64,000 nt of DNA from NCBI GenBank assembly GCA_963844115.1, contig CAWJNN010000087.1, positions 77,361 to 141,360 of the forward strand, in the 5' to 3' direction. How positions within the stretch are numbered: position 1 is the first letter of the stretch; the number at the start of each line of letters is the position of its first letter. Of the stretch, positions 28,816 through 37,388 are shown piece after piece. Both the position numbers and the translations under genes were made by a program. The stretch is from CS4-C045 sp963844115. Its GTDB lineage: Bacteria > Planctomycetota > Planctomycetia > Pirellulales > UBA7805. The notes under the pieces were generated by a model. That model had not been told where the DNA came from and made no database searches. It saw nothing but the letters and a program-made list of their open reading frames with translations.

Positions 28816-29999
28816 TCAAGCCATTTCGAGCACATGGGCACCGCGCGCAGGCCGGGTGGCAAAGATCGATGCTTCGATACCGGTGCGTTTTCTATATTGG
28901 TTGCCAACGGATGTCACGACATCCGTCAGGGCGTCCGTGTGAACGACGCTGACCGTGCATCCGCCAAAACCACCACCGGTCATTTCGCGCCGATGATTCC
29001 TCCGTCGCTGCCGATTTGCTGCGCTATTTCCACCAGAAGATCAAGCTCGTCACAGCTCACTTCAAAGTCATCTCGCAATGAGGCATGACTGGCATGCATC
29101 AGTTCACCCAAACGACTCCAATCGTTTTCGCGGAACGCGGCCGCGGCATCGTAGGTCCGCTGGTTCTCGGAAATGACGTGCCGAGCGCGCTTTAGCAGGA
29201 CTGAGTCTAACGAACCAGATGCGTCGTTTAGCTGTTCCTGGGTCGCGTCACGCAGACTTGCAACACCTAGCAAGCGGGCCGCTTTTTCACACTGTTGCCG
29301 TCGCACGGAATATTCGCCGCTCGACAGCTCGTGGCTGACGTTGCTGTTGACAATCAGCATGCTGACCGTGGGGTCGTCGAGCGCAACGAGTTCGAACTCC
29401 TGGGAACGGCAGTCGAGCAACATGAGGTGATCTTTTTGGCCCAGCACCGAAGTAAACTGATCCATGATGCCGCAAGGGACACCCGCGTAATCATGTTCCG
29501 CTTGTTGGCAAAGCAATGCTTTCTGCTTGGGGTCGAGCGAGCGACCGCTAATCGCTTCGACCAGCGTCGCCACGGCGACTTCCAATGCGGCGCTGCTCGA
29601 TAATCCTCCCCCGACCGGTACGGTCGAATCAATCGCAAGATCCAGTCCGCCGAATTCCTGTCCCGCTGCGTGACAACCGGCTAGTACTCCCAGTACATAA
29701 TTGCACCAGTTTGCCTCACCATCGCCGGGCGGCGCGTCGTAGGCCATCGTCGCAGTTTGATCGAGCGCCGCGCTGTAAGCCTGTAATTGTGGCAGGTCAT
29801 CAGCAGACAGATCACCGGCGACAACTGTGTAGCACTCGATTGCCATCGGCAGTACGTAACCATCGTTGTAGTCCGTATGACCGCCTAGCAGGCTGACTCG
29901 GCCGGGTGCAGCGGCCAGCCACTTGGGCGGTCGACCGAAATGGTCTTCAAATGCACTGCGTGCGCGTTGCGCCTGATCGGCAAGTGAAATCGGAGGCAA
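28816..29999 (-). CDS. galK: Galactokinase (one frameshift)
   Basis: A GHMP kinase that phosphorylates galactose for the Leloir pathway. Motifs: 'PGRVSLLGGHTDYNDGYVLP' at the N-terminus, 'GGGLSSSAALEVA' (ATP loop), and 'MTGGGFGGCTV' near the C-terminus. The main frame stops at 28980 in 'GIIGAK'; the family sequence 'GA-(R)-MTGGGFGG' continues in the next frame to a stop at 28816, so one base appears missing near 28979. In the signature the usual Glu of G-E-H-T-D-Y is Gly. No other Leloir gene is adjacent. Confidence 0.85.
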
Positions 30000-30154
30000 A
30001 GCAGATTTCCTCGGCGGCTAGTGCGTAATGCCTGACATTCTAAAACGAACACATTCTAAAACGACCATTGTCCGAGCCACAGTACCGGCACGGAAATTGC
30101 CACAGTAATCCGTCATTTTCGCCGTCGTAATTTGTGAGTGTTGGCGTATCCTAA

Positions 30155-30243
30155 GGGGTCGGGAGTCTTTTTTCCTGGCGGCGATTTCGGTTACGCAGCA
30201 CCAATAACTATTGTGGCGGCCAGGAAAAAAGACTCCCGACCCC
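30155..30243. repeat. 25-base inverted repeat (REP/MITE-like)
   Basis: Arms 30155-30179 and 30219-30243 are perfect complements (outer part GGGGTCGGGAGTC, then a T6/A6 run and CCTGGC). A 39-base loop separates them. It sits between divergent genes (galK and the esterase). Similar GGGGTCGGGAGTC elements are, from memory, common in planctomycete genomes. Confidence 0.85.
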
Positions 30244-30337
30244 CTCGCGTTAGCCCGAACAGAAAAGTATTTGCAGGTGGAGGATAGTGAGTGTGCCCAT
30301 CCGATATCAAGTAGAAAGCAAGACCCATAATGACTGC

Positions 30338-32383
30338 ATGGGTCGCAAGCATTGTTGCACTCAAGTCGTCGCATCACGACAATGCATTTCGACCATGGTT
30401 GTCATCTTGTTGCTGTCATTCGGCTGGAACAGCGCCACCGCAGCCGACGACCTAAAGGTCCTGGACAACGAAGCCCCACGACTGCTGTATCGCTACTTGT
30501 ACTACGAAGCCAAGGCGCAGTATGACGCCCGTCGTCACGAGTTGGTGGCGGCGCTGGCGACGAAAGAGGCAACCGCGCGTCGCCGAGAGAGACTACACCA
30601 AGACTTTCTCCGCCTGCTTGGGCCTCTGCCTGAAAAAACTCGTCTGAACGCCAGAGTGGTGGGGCACGTCGATCGGGACGACTATCGCATCGAAAAAGTG
30701 ATCTACGAAAGCCGGCCAAATCACCACGTCACGGCCAACTTGTACCTACCCACCAAAGGCAAGCCGCCCTATCCAGGAGTGCTGTTGGCCTGCGGACATT
30801 CCGACAACGGTAAGGCCTACGAGAGTTACCAGGCGGCATCCGTTCTGCACGCCAAACATGGACTGGTGACACTGTGCTTCGATCCCATCTGCCAGGGTGA
30901 ACGGCATCAATTGCTCGATGCACCTCTCCATGGAACCAGTACGCACACTCTGCTGAACGTGGGAGCCCTTTTGGTCGGTCGCAGTACCGTCTGGTACGAA
31001 GCCGTCGACGGCCTGCGCAGCATTGACTATCTGCTCAGCCGCCCTGAAGTTGATCGAAGCAAGCCGATCGGGTTAACGGGCACCAGCGGCGGCGGAACTC
31101 AGACGACGTTTCTGATGGCGTTGGATCCGCGCGTCGGTCCGGCGGCACCTTCCTGCTACCTGATGACGCGCCTGCGAAAGTTCATGGACATCGGTCCGGC
31201 CGACGGTTGTCAGTGGCTGCCCGGTGAAGGGGCCGCCCACATCGATCATTTCGACTATGTCACGATGCGGGCCGATCGGCCGACCTTGGTCTTGGCCGCG
31301 AACCGCGATTTTTTCGATATTGCCGCGACCCGGGCGGGCGCCGATGAGACGCGTCGGGTTTTTGCGGCCTTGGAGATGGACGAGCGGTTCGACATGTTCG
31401 AGAGCGACGATCAGCATGGCTTTCACAAGGCCCACCGGGAGGCGTGCGTACGGTGGATGCGGCGCTGGATGCTGGACGATCATGCGCCAATCAGCGAAGA
31501 CTACCGCTTCTGGCCGCAGGAAGACAAAACGCTGCAGGTCACAAAAACCGGACAAGTGCTGAAGGATAACGACGACGAACTGAGTGTTACGGACTTCAAT
31601 CTCCGCCGCGCCAACGAACTCGCCGCCGACCGTCGGCAATTCTGGTCCTCTGGCAGTGAGGTCGCTCGCGCTTCATCAGTTCGTCGCTTGTTGGGGATTG
31701 ATCGACATCGCTTACCGCGCAAAACGGAAGAGGTTGCTGTCGTCGAAGGTCAAGGATATCAGATCGAAACGGTCAAACTTTTGCGCGAAAGCGACGTGCC
31801 GTTGCCTGCGGCGATCTTTAAGTCGCACGACGGTGATCCCCGCCGCCCGGTGACACTGTACGTGGACGGGCGCGGCAAGTCGGCGGATGCCGGCAGCGGG
31901 GGCGCGATTGAGACGCTGACGAAGACCGGCAGGATTGTCATGGCGGTTGACCTGCGGGGTTATGGTGAAACGAAAGACCACGGCGATCGCGGTAAGTATT
32001 TCAATGAAGAGGAACGCGTTGCTGCCTTGTCGATGCACATCGGCCGTCCGCTGCTGGGACAGCGCGTCCAAGATATCAAAGACTGCCTCGACTACCTTGG
32101 CCGCCGCGACGACGTTGATTCTGCGGAGATCGAGTTGGTGGCCATTGGTCTGGCCGGTCCGGTGGGTCTGCACGCCGCCTACTTAGACAAACGGATCGCT
32201 CGCGTCCGACTTCGTGATTCGATCCGCAGCTGGGTAGACGATGTGGTGGCGGCTCCGTTGCGTCCGCATCTGATGGGGCACGTCGTGCCGCACGCCCTGG
32301 AGACCTACGACTTGACCGACCTGGCTCGCGCGCTAGGGGACAAAGTGTCGGTGCAGTCTGAAGTACGTACGTCGGCGCGATGA
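30338..32383 (+). CDS. Secreted alpha/beta-hydrolase (acetyl-xylan-esterase/prolyl-oligopeptidase-like)
   Basis: About 681 residues from the ATG at 30338, chosen because it gives a basic-then-hydrophobic signal peptide ending near 'NSATAADD' (alternatives 30287, 30395). The first alpha/beta-hydrolase domain has the nucleophile elbow GTSGGG and a late 'DDQHGFHKAHRE' His. A second half repeats hydrolase-like elements ('MAVDLRGYGETKD', 'AIGLAGPVGLHAA') without a clear nucleophile. These tandem hydrolases are common in planctomycetes, presumably deacetylating polysaccharides. The last 20 residues may be altered by the adjacent insertion. Confidence 0.75.
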   Translation: MGRKHCCTQVVASRQCISTMVVILLLSFGWNSATAADDLKVLDNEAPRLLYRYLYYEAKAQYDARRHELVAALATKEATARRRERLHQDFLRLLGPLPEKTRLNARVVGHVDRDDYRIEKVIYESRPNHHVTANLYLPTKGKPPYPGVLLACGHSDNGKAYESYQAASVLHAKHGLVTLCFDPICQGERHQLLDAPLHGTSTHTLLNVGALLVGRSTVWYEAVDGLRSIDYLLSRPEVDRSKPIGLTGTSGGGTQTTFLMALDPRVGPAAPSCYLMTRLRKFMDIGPADGCQWLPGEGAAHIDHFDYVTMRADRPTLVLAANRDFFDIAATRAGADETRRVFAALEMDERFDMFESDDQHGFHKAHREACVRWMRRWMLDDHAPISEDYRFWPQEDKTLQVTKTGQVLKDNDDELSVTDFNLRRANELAADRRQFWSSGSEVARASSVRRLLGIDRHRLPRKTEEVAVVEGQGYQIETVKLLRESDVPLPAAIFKSHDGDPRRPVTLYVDGRGKSADAGSGGAIETLTKTGRIVMAVDLRGYGETKDHGDRGKYFNEEERVAALSMHIGRPLLGQRVQDIKDCLDYLGRRDDVDSAEIELVAIGLAGPVGLHAAYLDKRIARVRLRDSIRSWVDDVVAAPLRPHLMGHVVPHALETYDLTDLARALGDKVSVQSEVRTSAR

Positions 32384-32480
32384 GTCCGTCGCGATCCGCC
32401 CCGCACTCAAGCTGTGCAAGTCGGGCAACTCCTCTGACTCCGCGGCATGCCGTAGAGTCGTGACTCATGGTATCGTTGGT

Positions 32481-33503
32481 CCCGTAGGGTCAAAATATAC
32501 AAGCGAGTCGTAAATTGCAATGTTTGCTGCACTTACGAATACGTCGGGAACCAGATTCCAGCCGAGGTCATCGTCGGTAGACTTTCTCCAGTCAGGACAG
32601 ATTTCCCACGATCTCGTCGATGGCACAACAAGCCCTCTTTGCTGTTGCCTGATTTCGTTGACCAGCCGTCACAACTACGCGACGTTGAAGAGTTGTAGAA
32701 CTCATTCAACCAAGCAGGCACACGCATGCAATTTGTTCTTCAACCCTCGCAACTGTACTTTCTCATTCTCACTGGCTGGGTGAATCGATAGCAACAGGAG
32801 GTGATCAACCACCTACGAATCGAGAATCAGATCGTCAAGGAGTAACTGGGCAAGCGACGAATCCTGCTCAACGATGACCAGCGACGTCGACTTGCTGTCA
32901 GCGGTAAAGTCCTCGGTCGCAAGCTGCTCGAGGAGGTCGGTACGCTGTTCACACCTGATACGATCCTACTTTGGCATCGGACTTTGGTTGCTAAGAAGTG
33001 GGACTACACCCACAAGCGTAAATCTGTGGGCAGGCCGCGAGTTGCCAAAGAGATTGTCGATTCGGTTTAGCATTTTGCACGCGAGAACTCCATGTGGGGA
33101 TACGACAGGATTGAAGGCGCTTTGGCGAATCTTGGCCACGAGGTGTCCGACCAAATGGTGGGCAACATTCTCAAAGATCATGGGATTGAGCCAGTCGGTG
33201 ATCGCAAGGCCTGGGTAACTCGATCATTGAGTCGGGTAAGGAAGTTCGCCAGCATGATGGCGAAATCGAATGCCGTGAGCGGCTTGGGCGTTTGTTGCGG
33301 TTCTACTATCGCGACGCTGCATAACAATTTCGACGTAGCAGCCGCCTCAATCCTACGTCCGATGTGCGCGCCTGCCAGCCAATCTGGGCTCTGTCCACGC
33401 AAGATCGAAGCCATCGAGCAGTAATCTTGTCCGAGATTCCGGCTTCGCGACGTTGCTAAAGTCGAATTACCAAAACGCTTTGCGTTCGTTTGTATATTTT
33501 GAC
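32481..33503 (+). mobile_element. Insertion-sequence deletion derivative (copy 1), both ends present
   Basis: Bounded by GTCAAAATATACAAGCGA (32489-32506) and its inverted partner TCGTTTGTATATTTTGAC (33486-33503). Inside, from 32726, is a decayed integrase-type transposase: 'MQFVLQPSQLYFLILTGWVN' then stops (TAG, TAA), 'KRRILLNDDQRRRLAVSGKV', 'TPDTILLWHR', another TAG, then 'MWGYDRIEGALANLGHEVS' and 'VGNILKDHGIEP'. It then jumps to a family-like C-terminus 'EIECRERLGRLLRFYYRDAA' near 33270-33325, so the DDE catalytic core is deleted. The bases CCCGTAGG before the left end are also shared with copy 2. Confidence 0.75.
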
Positions 33504-33507
33504 TGTA

Positions 33508-33687
33508 CGCGTTCTCAAACAGATCGACACCGCGGCCAAACCCGTATCGCTTGTCTATGGCCGCGACGGCAAATTGCACACGACGTTTAACAACGACAAA
33601 GAACTCTACGGTCCGGAAGGCTACAATTACGAGAAGGACATCGTACCCCTCGTGCGGGAGCTTCTCAACGAGCCGCGTAAAGATTAA
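33508..33687 (+). pseudogene. C-terminal fragment of a thioredoxin/TlpA-like protein
   Basis: Immediately right of the insertion element, a frame of about 60 codons reads 'KPVSLVYGRDGKLHTTFNND' and 'GYNYEKDIVPLVRELL', resembling the last two strands and helix of planctomycete redoxin/TlpA domains. The catalytic CxxC half is absent, and the left flank of the element does not supply it. Probably left by the insertion or a later deletion. Confidence 0.5.
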
Positions 33688-33781
33688 TCCGGCATCTCGG
33701 TCGGTGCGATAACGCTGGGGTTAGTGACGTCAAGTCAAGTAGAAATCCGGCAACTCGCCTCGATACCGAAACTCCCTTAGG

Positions 33782-34010
33782 GGCCTGTTGATTTAATCGA
33801 TGCGACCGTTGCTCGCCACCGGCCCCGTGCCGGTGGAATCAACGTTTGGCAACTAAGGTCGACTCGCGCTTCCCTAGTTTCTTTTTCTTCTCCATCCGCC
33901 GCTGGAAGCGGCGGATGGAGAAGAAAAAAGGGCGGTTTGTGCGTGCCGAGTAGTTGTCAAACCAGTCACCCACCGGCACGGGGCCGGTGGGGAGATTAAA
34001 TCAACAGCCC
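33782..34010. repeat. Compound palindromic element, about 230 bases
   Basis: Three nested inverted repeats share one centre: outer arms near 33782-33798 and 33994-34010 (GATTAAATCAACAGCCC, one indel), middle arms 33816-33836 and 33970-33990 (CCACCGGC-CCGTGCCGGTGG), and a central hairpin 33881-33930 (CTTTTTCTTCTCCATCCGCC and complement). The right end overlaps the last codons of the HNH gene. Confidence 0.85.
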
Positions 34011-34547
34011 GTTAGGCTTTGAGTTACTTGCAGGCGTTAGCGCGGACAGATCTGGCAGGTCCTCTGGAAAACCCAACAATCGTTTGTAATGGTCGAAGCC
34101 GTACTCTTTCGCCAATTCGACGTTGCGAATCCATATTAGCCGCCACTTGCGAAACTTCGGCGAATCGAGTCCTAGTTTCGAAATGATCGCCTTTGCCCCA
34201 GGGTTCATTCCTTCCACTCGACCACTCGGATAAACCTTGACGAACGCATCCGACAGGCAACTCTCTGGATCGACAAACTCCTTGTCTGATTTTCGAAGAT
34301 TGCATGTGTGACAAGCGTATACGAGGTTTTCATACTCCGTAGAAAGGTCTGGACGAGTCGTCTGTGGCGAAAAATGATCGAGATCGAATTCTCCGGATAG
34401 CCGACCCCATTCCTCGCGAATCAAGCAGTAGACACAACGAAATGTGAATTCATCCCTCAACCAACGACGGTAAGATTGATAGTCCGTATACCCGCCCGGA
34501 CCGTGACGACGAGGCCGGCTTTGTGAATAAGAGAATGCATCCGTCAT
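33996..34547 (-). CDS. HNH endonuclease
   Basis: A 183-residue nuclease. The HNH/treble-clef site is explicit: CVYC, then FDLDHFSPQ, then NLVYACHTCNLRKSD, giving two CxxC zinc pairs around the DH catalytic pair. This form is frequent in restriction and anti-phage operons (for example next to ATPases in Septu-type pairs). The start overlaps the upstream gene by four bases (ATGA). The last few residues come from the palindromic element, so the natural C-terminus may be lost. Confidence 0.8.
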   Translation of the reverse strand: MTDAFSYSQSRPRRHGPGGYTDYQSYRRWLRDEFTFRCVYCLIREEWGRLSGEFDLDHFSPQTTRPDLSTEYENLVYACHTCNLRKSDKEFVDPESCLSDAFVKVYPSGRVEGMNPGAKAIISKLGLDSPKFRKWRLIWIRNVELAKEYGFDHYKRLLGFPEDLPDLSALTPASNSKPNGLLI

Positions 34548-34897
34548 TCGGTCTTGGCGGCCTTTAGTTTCGATAGTTCCACATGTATCTTCAAAGCGCC
34601 ATCGATCGGTGGCGGCGCGACTTCATCGAAATGGCACTCTGCTTCTTGTTGAAGTCGAGACAATTCATTCTGCTCACTTCGAGTCAACGCAGCATGAAGA
34701 CTCTTGTCAATGAGCGCACATCTCCTCGTATCTTTTTCCTGCGTCCATGAATCGGCGACATCCCGCGCAGCCATCACCAACGTGACCGATAGCTCTTCAC
34801 ACAATTCTGCAAAACGCTCTTTCAATTCGTACCGGTTTTTTCCACCACGACGGTGTAGCCGAAGTCTTCTAAACGGCAAACTCTCGGTCGCAATCAT
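34544..34897 (-). CDS. Small helical protein in the HNH operon
   Basis: A 117-residue protein of unknown function. It is basic at the N-terminus ('PFRRLRLHRRGGKNRYELKE') and mainly helical afterwards. It overlaps both neighbours by ATGA (34544-34547 and 34894-34897), which indicates a tight three-gene operon with the HNH nuclease and a truncated upstream gene. Confidence 0.6.
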   Translation of the reverse strand: MIATESLPFRRLRLHRRGGKNRYELKERFAELCEELSVTLVMAARDVADSWTQEKDTRRCALIDKSLHAALTRSEQNELSRLQQEAECHFDEVAPPPIDGALKIHVELSKLKAAKTE

Positions 34898-35007
34898 TCG
34901 TTCGACTCCTCCACAACGAGTTCATCCTCGCCCTGATTCATCCACACTTCACCCAGCATAAATTCGTTCAGGAATGGTTTCAATCGTTCGGCATCAGCTT
35001 GTCGTGC
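34894..35007 (-). pseudogene. 3' end of a gene cut off by insertion element copy 2
   Basis: Thirty-odd codons read 'RQADAERLKPFLNEFMLGEV' then WMNQGEDELVVEESNE and stop at 34894, overlapping the next start by ATGA. The 'LGE-x-W' ending is reminiscent of OLD/AAA-type ATPases that precede HNH nucleases, but this is a weak resemblance. The rest is replaced by the transposable element at 35008. Confidence 0.5.
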
Positions 35008-35707
35008 CCGTAGGGTCAAAATATACAAACGAGTCGTAGATTGCAATGTTTGCCCCACTTACGAATACGTCGGGAACCAGATCCCAGCCGAGTTCTTCGT
35101 CCGTAGACTTTCTCCAGTCAGGACAGATTTCCAGCGATCTCGTCGATGGCACAACATTCCGTCTTTGCTGTTGCCTGATTGCGTTGACCAGCCGTCACAA
35201 CTACGCGACGTTGAGGAGTTGTGGAAATCATGCAGCCCAGCAGGCACACTCATGCAATTTGTTCTTCAACCCTGGCAACGGAACTTTCTCATTCTCGCTG
35301 GCTGGGTGAATCGACAGCAACAGGAAGTGAAACCACCTACGAATCGAGAATCAGATCGTCAAGGAGCAACTGGGCAAGCGACGAATCCTGCTCAACGATG
35401 ACCAGCGACGTCGACTTGCTGTCAGCGGCAAGATCCTTGGTCGCAAACTGCTCGAAGAGGTCGGTACGCTGTTCACACCGGATACGATCCTACGTCGGCA
35501 TCGGACTTTGGTTGCCAAGAAGTGGGATTACACCCACCAGCGTAAAACTGTGGGCAGGCCGCGCGTAGCCAAAGAGATTGTCGACTTGGTTTTGCGTTTT
35601 GCACGAGACATTCCTACGTGGGGTTACGACGAGATTGAGGGCGTCTTGGCGAATCTTGGCCATGAAGTGTCCGACCAAACGGTGGGCAACATTCTCAAAG
35701 ATCATGG
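35008..35707 (+). mobile_element. Insertion-sequence copy 2, right end missing
   Basis: Closely similar to copy 1 from CCCGTAGGGTCAAAATATAC onwards, with the transposase start at 35252 ('MQFVLQPWQRNFLILAGWVN'). A two-base deletion relative to copy 1 near 35328 breaks the frame; afterwards 'KRRILLNDDQRRRLAVSGKI', 'TPDTILRRHRTLVAKKWDY', 'WGYDEIEGVLANLGHEVSDQ' remain. It stops at AAAGATCATGG (35707), where copy 1 continues, so the right part and terminal repeat are gone. The ubiquitin-like cluster starts about 55 bases later. Confidence 0.8.
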
Positions 35708-35763
35708 CTGTACTGACCGCGGTCACCATCGGTGGGTCGTGCTAATGGCCTTGGAGATTTCCA

Positions 35764-36624
35764 TCATTCGGTCGCTTGCCAGACGGGGGCGGGGATGCCG
35801 AGCGGTCGCATGCGCGCGTCGACAATATCGAAGCCGACTTCGCTGTAGTGCAGCCGGTCGCACAAATACAGCAAGAACGTGTTGCAGATCGCGGAAGCAG
35901 TGGCGAGGTTGGCAAACAACAGCTGCGGGACGGAGTCCACAAGATCCGTGCAATGCTGGTCGTCGGGCAACTGGTCGGTCGGGTTCTTGATTTCGTCATG
36001 AAAGGCCGTCAGCGACGGTGAGACGTCGGCGGCTCCGCGGCGAATGTAGACCTGGCAATTTCCATAGCTGCCGCGCCGCATCGTGCCCGTCGAGTCCTTG
36101 CCGACGCCGTCGTTGCCGCCCGAAATCAGGCAGATGTTGTCGAGACCTTCGCAATGGTCGCTGATCAACTTGCGAGTGGCGTGGTTGTCGACGCACAGAA
36201 AAATCACTTCGTCCTCGCCGCCAGGCAACAGCGTGGCGATGTTCTGCGGCGTAATGAACTCGCTGATGGCCATCAGGGTCAGCCGGGAGTCAGCAAAATG
36301 GTCGAGCAAATCCGCCTGCACGACTTCGGCCTTGTTGCCACAACTGCGAAACAACATCCGCGTCGCGTTCGGGGGTTCGAAGTGGTCGCCCTCAATCAGG
36401 ATCAGCCGTACGTCGCACTGCAGCGCCGCCAGGAAGATCGACACGAAGCGCGCCACAATGCTGCCGACTCCGCCCAGGCCCACCAGGCGGACCGTCAGGC
36501 CGTCGCGTGCACGGGAGGGTGTCAGCGGTCCGTTATCGGCCGGCGTTTCGGTTGCTGAATGAGTTTCACGGTTCGTGGTCGCTGTCATGCGGTTCCTCGT
36601 GTCGTTCTTCGCGTTGTTTGTCAC
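35764..36624 (-). CDS. ThiF/E1-like adenylyltransferase (module 1)
   Basis: A 286-residue E1-like enzyme of the ThiF/MoeB/UBA fold. Residues 49-55 are GLGGVGS (ATP site), 'IEGDHFEPPNATRMLF' gives the ribose-binding acid and the Asn/Arg typical of the family, and C225 in DDQHCTD is the best candidate for the thioester Cys. It would adenylate the Ubl C-terminus and pass it to an E2. It is last in the run; its start overlaps the JAMM gene by 59 bases (12 codons shorter from 36588). Confidence 0.85.
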   Translation of the reverse strand: MTNNAKNDTRNRMTATTNRETHSATETPADNGPLTPSRARDGLTVRLVGLGGVGSIVARFVSIFLAALQCDVRLILIEGDHFEPPNATRMLFRSCGNKAEVVQADLLDHFADSRLTLMAISEFITPQNIATLLPGGEDEVIFLCVDNHATRKLISDHCEGLDNICLISGGNDGVGKDSTGTMRRGSYGNCQVYIRRGAADVSPSLTAFHDEIKNPTDQLPDDQHCTDLVDSVPQLLFANLATASAICNTFLLYLCDRLHYSEVGFDIVDARMRPLGIPAPVWQATE

Positions 36625-37381
36625 GGTCGCCGTTATTGGGACCCGTGATGGCGGGCGCCGCGTCGGATTCGAAGCTAAAATCGCGGTACTTCTTCAGATT
36701 GGTGACCGTGGCCTGCTCGAGCCATTCGCTGGGGAATGACGACCGCTCTTGATAGCCGGCGATGACCTTCGGTGGCGCAATGGCGAACCGGGTGCCGTCG
36801 ACGACCGCTTCGGCATGGAATTCGGGTGGTTCCTGATGCAGGCGGCCGACGACGATGTGCAGACCGTTAAGCGTGTCTTCGTCTTCGACGTCGGTGTGCG
36901 AGGCGTAGGCAGCCATTTCGCAATGGCTGTGAATATCACAAAACACGTCCCAATCGCGGGGCAAGTCGTGTGGGAATTTGTACTTCACGCCGATCGGATG
37001 GGGCGTACCCCAGCTGCCCTGGCTGACCGCGGCGACCTGTTCCGGCACAATCGTGCGTACCTGCTGGTGGCCGTTGTCCCAGGCCAACAGCACGATCGCT
37101 TCGGCGCCGTGCAGGTCCGACATGTGCCCAAAGAACCCACAGATCCGTTCGATCATTTCCTGTGGAATCAGCGGGTACTTCGGGACCAGCGAGGCGACGT
37201 GCCTGGCCAGTTCGGTCGGCCACAACCGTGCGGGTACACAGCTGCGGAAATAGCGATCGTTACGGCAGATGTAAATATTGTCCCCGGTCAGCAGGTAGAA
37301 CACGCGGTGCTCAGGCCACGGCATGTCGTCGCTTTCTTTCACAAAGATCGGTGTGATCAAGGATTGATCGATGCGCTGCAT
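36566..37381 (-). CDS. JAB/MPN (JAMM) metallopeptidase (module 1)
   Basis: A 271-residue protein with a complete JAMM site: E94 upstream, then H151-x-H153, S161 and D164 (HSHCEMAAYASHTD). JAMM enzymes cut isopeptide or C-terminal extensions of ubiquitin-like proteins, so this is the likely processing or deconjugating enzyme of module 1. The last 40 residues are charged and disordered and overlap the E1 start. It starts 7 bases after the E2-like gene's stop. It resembles the A component of the PRTRC-type gene set. Confidence 0.85.
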   Translation of the reverse strand: MQRIDQSLITPIFVKESDDMPWPEHRVFYLLTGDNIYICRNDRYFRSCVPARLWPTELARHVASLVPKYPLIPQEMIERICGFFGHMSDLHGAEAIVLLAWDNGHQQVRTIVPEQVAAVSQGSWGTPHPIGVKYKFPHDLPRDWDVFCDIHSHCEMAAYASHTDVEDEDTLNGLHIVVGRLHQEPPEFHAEAVVDGTRFAIAPPKVIAGYQERSSFPSEWLEQATVTNLKKYRDFSFESDAAPAITGPNNGDRDKQREERHEEPHDSDHEP

Positions 37382-37388
37382 GGGTGCC

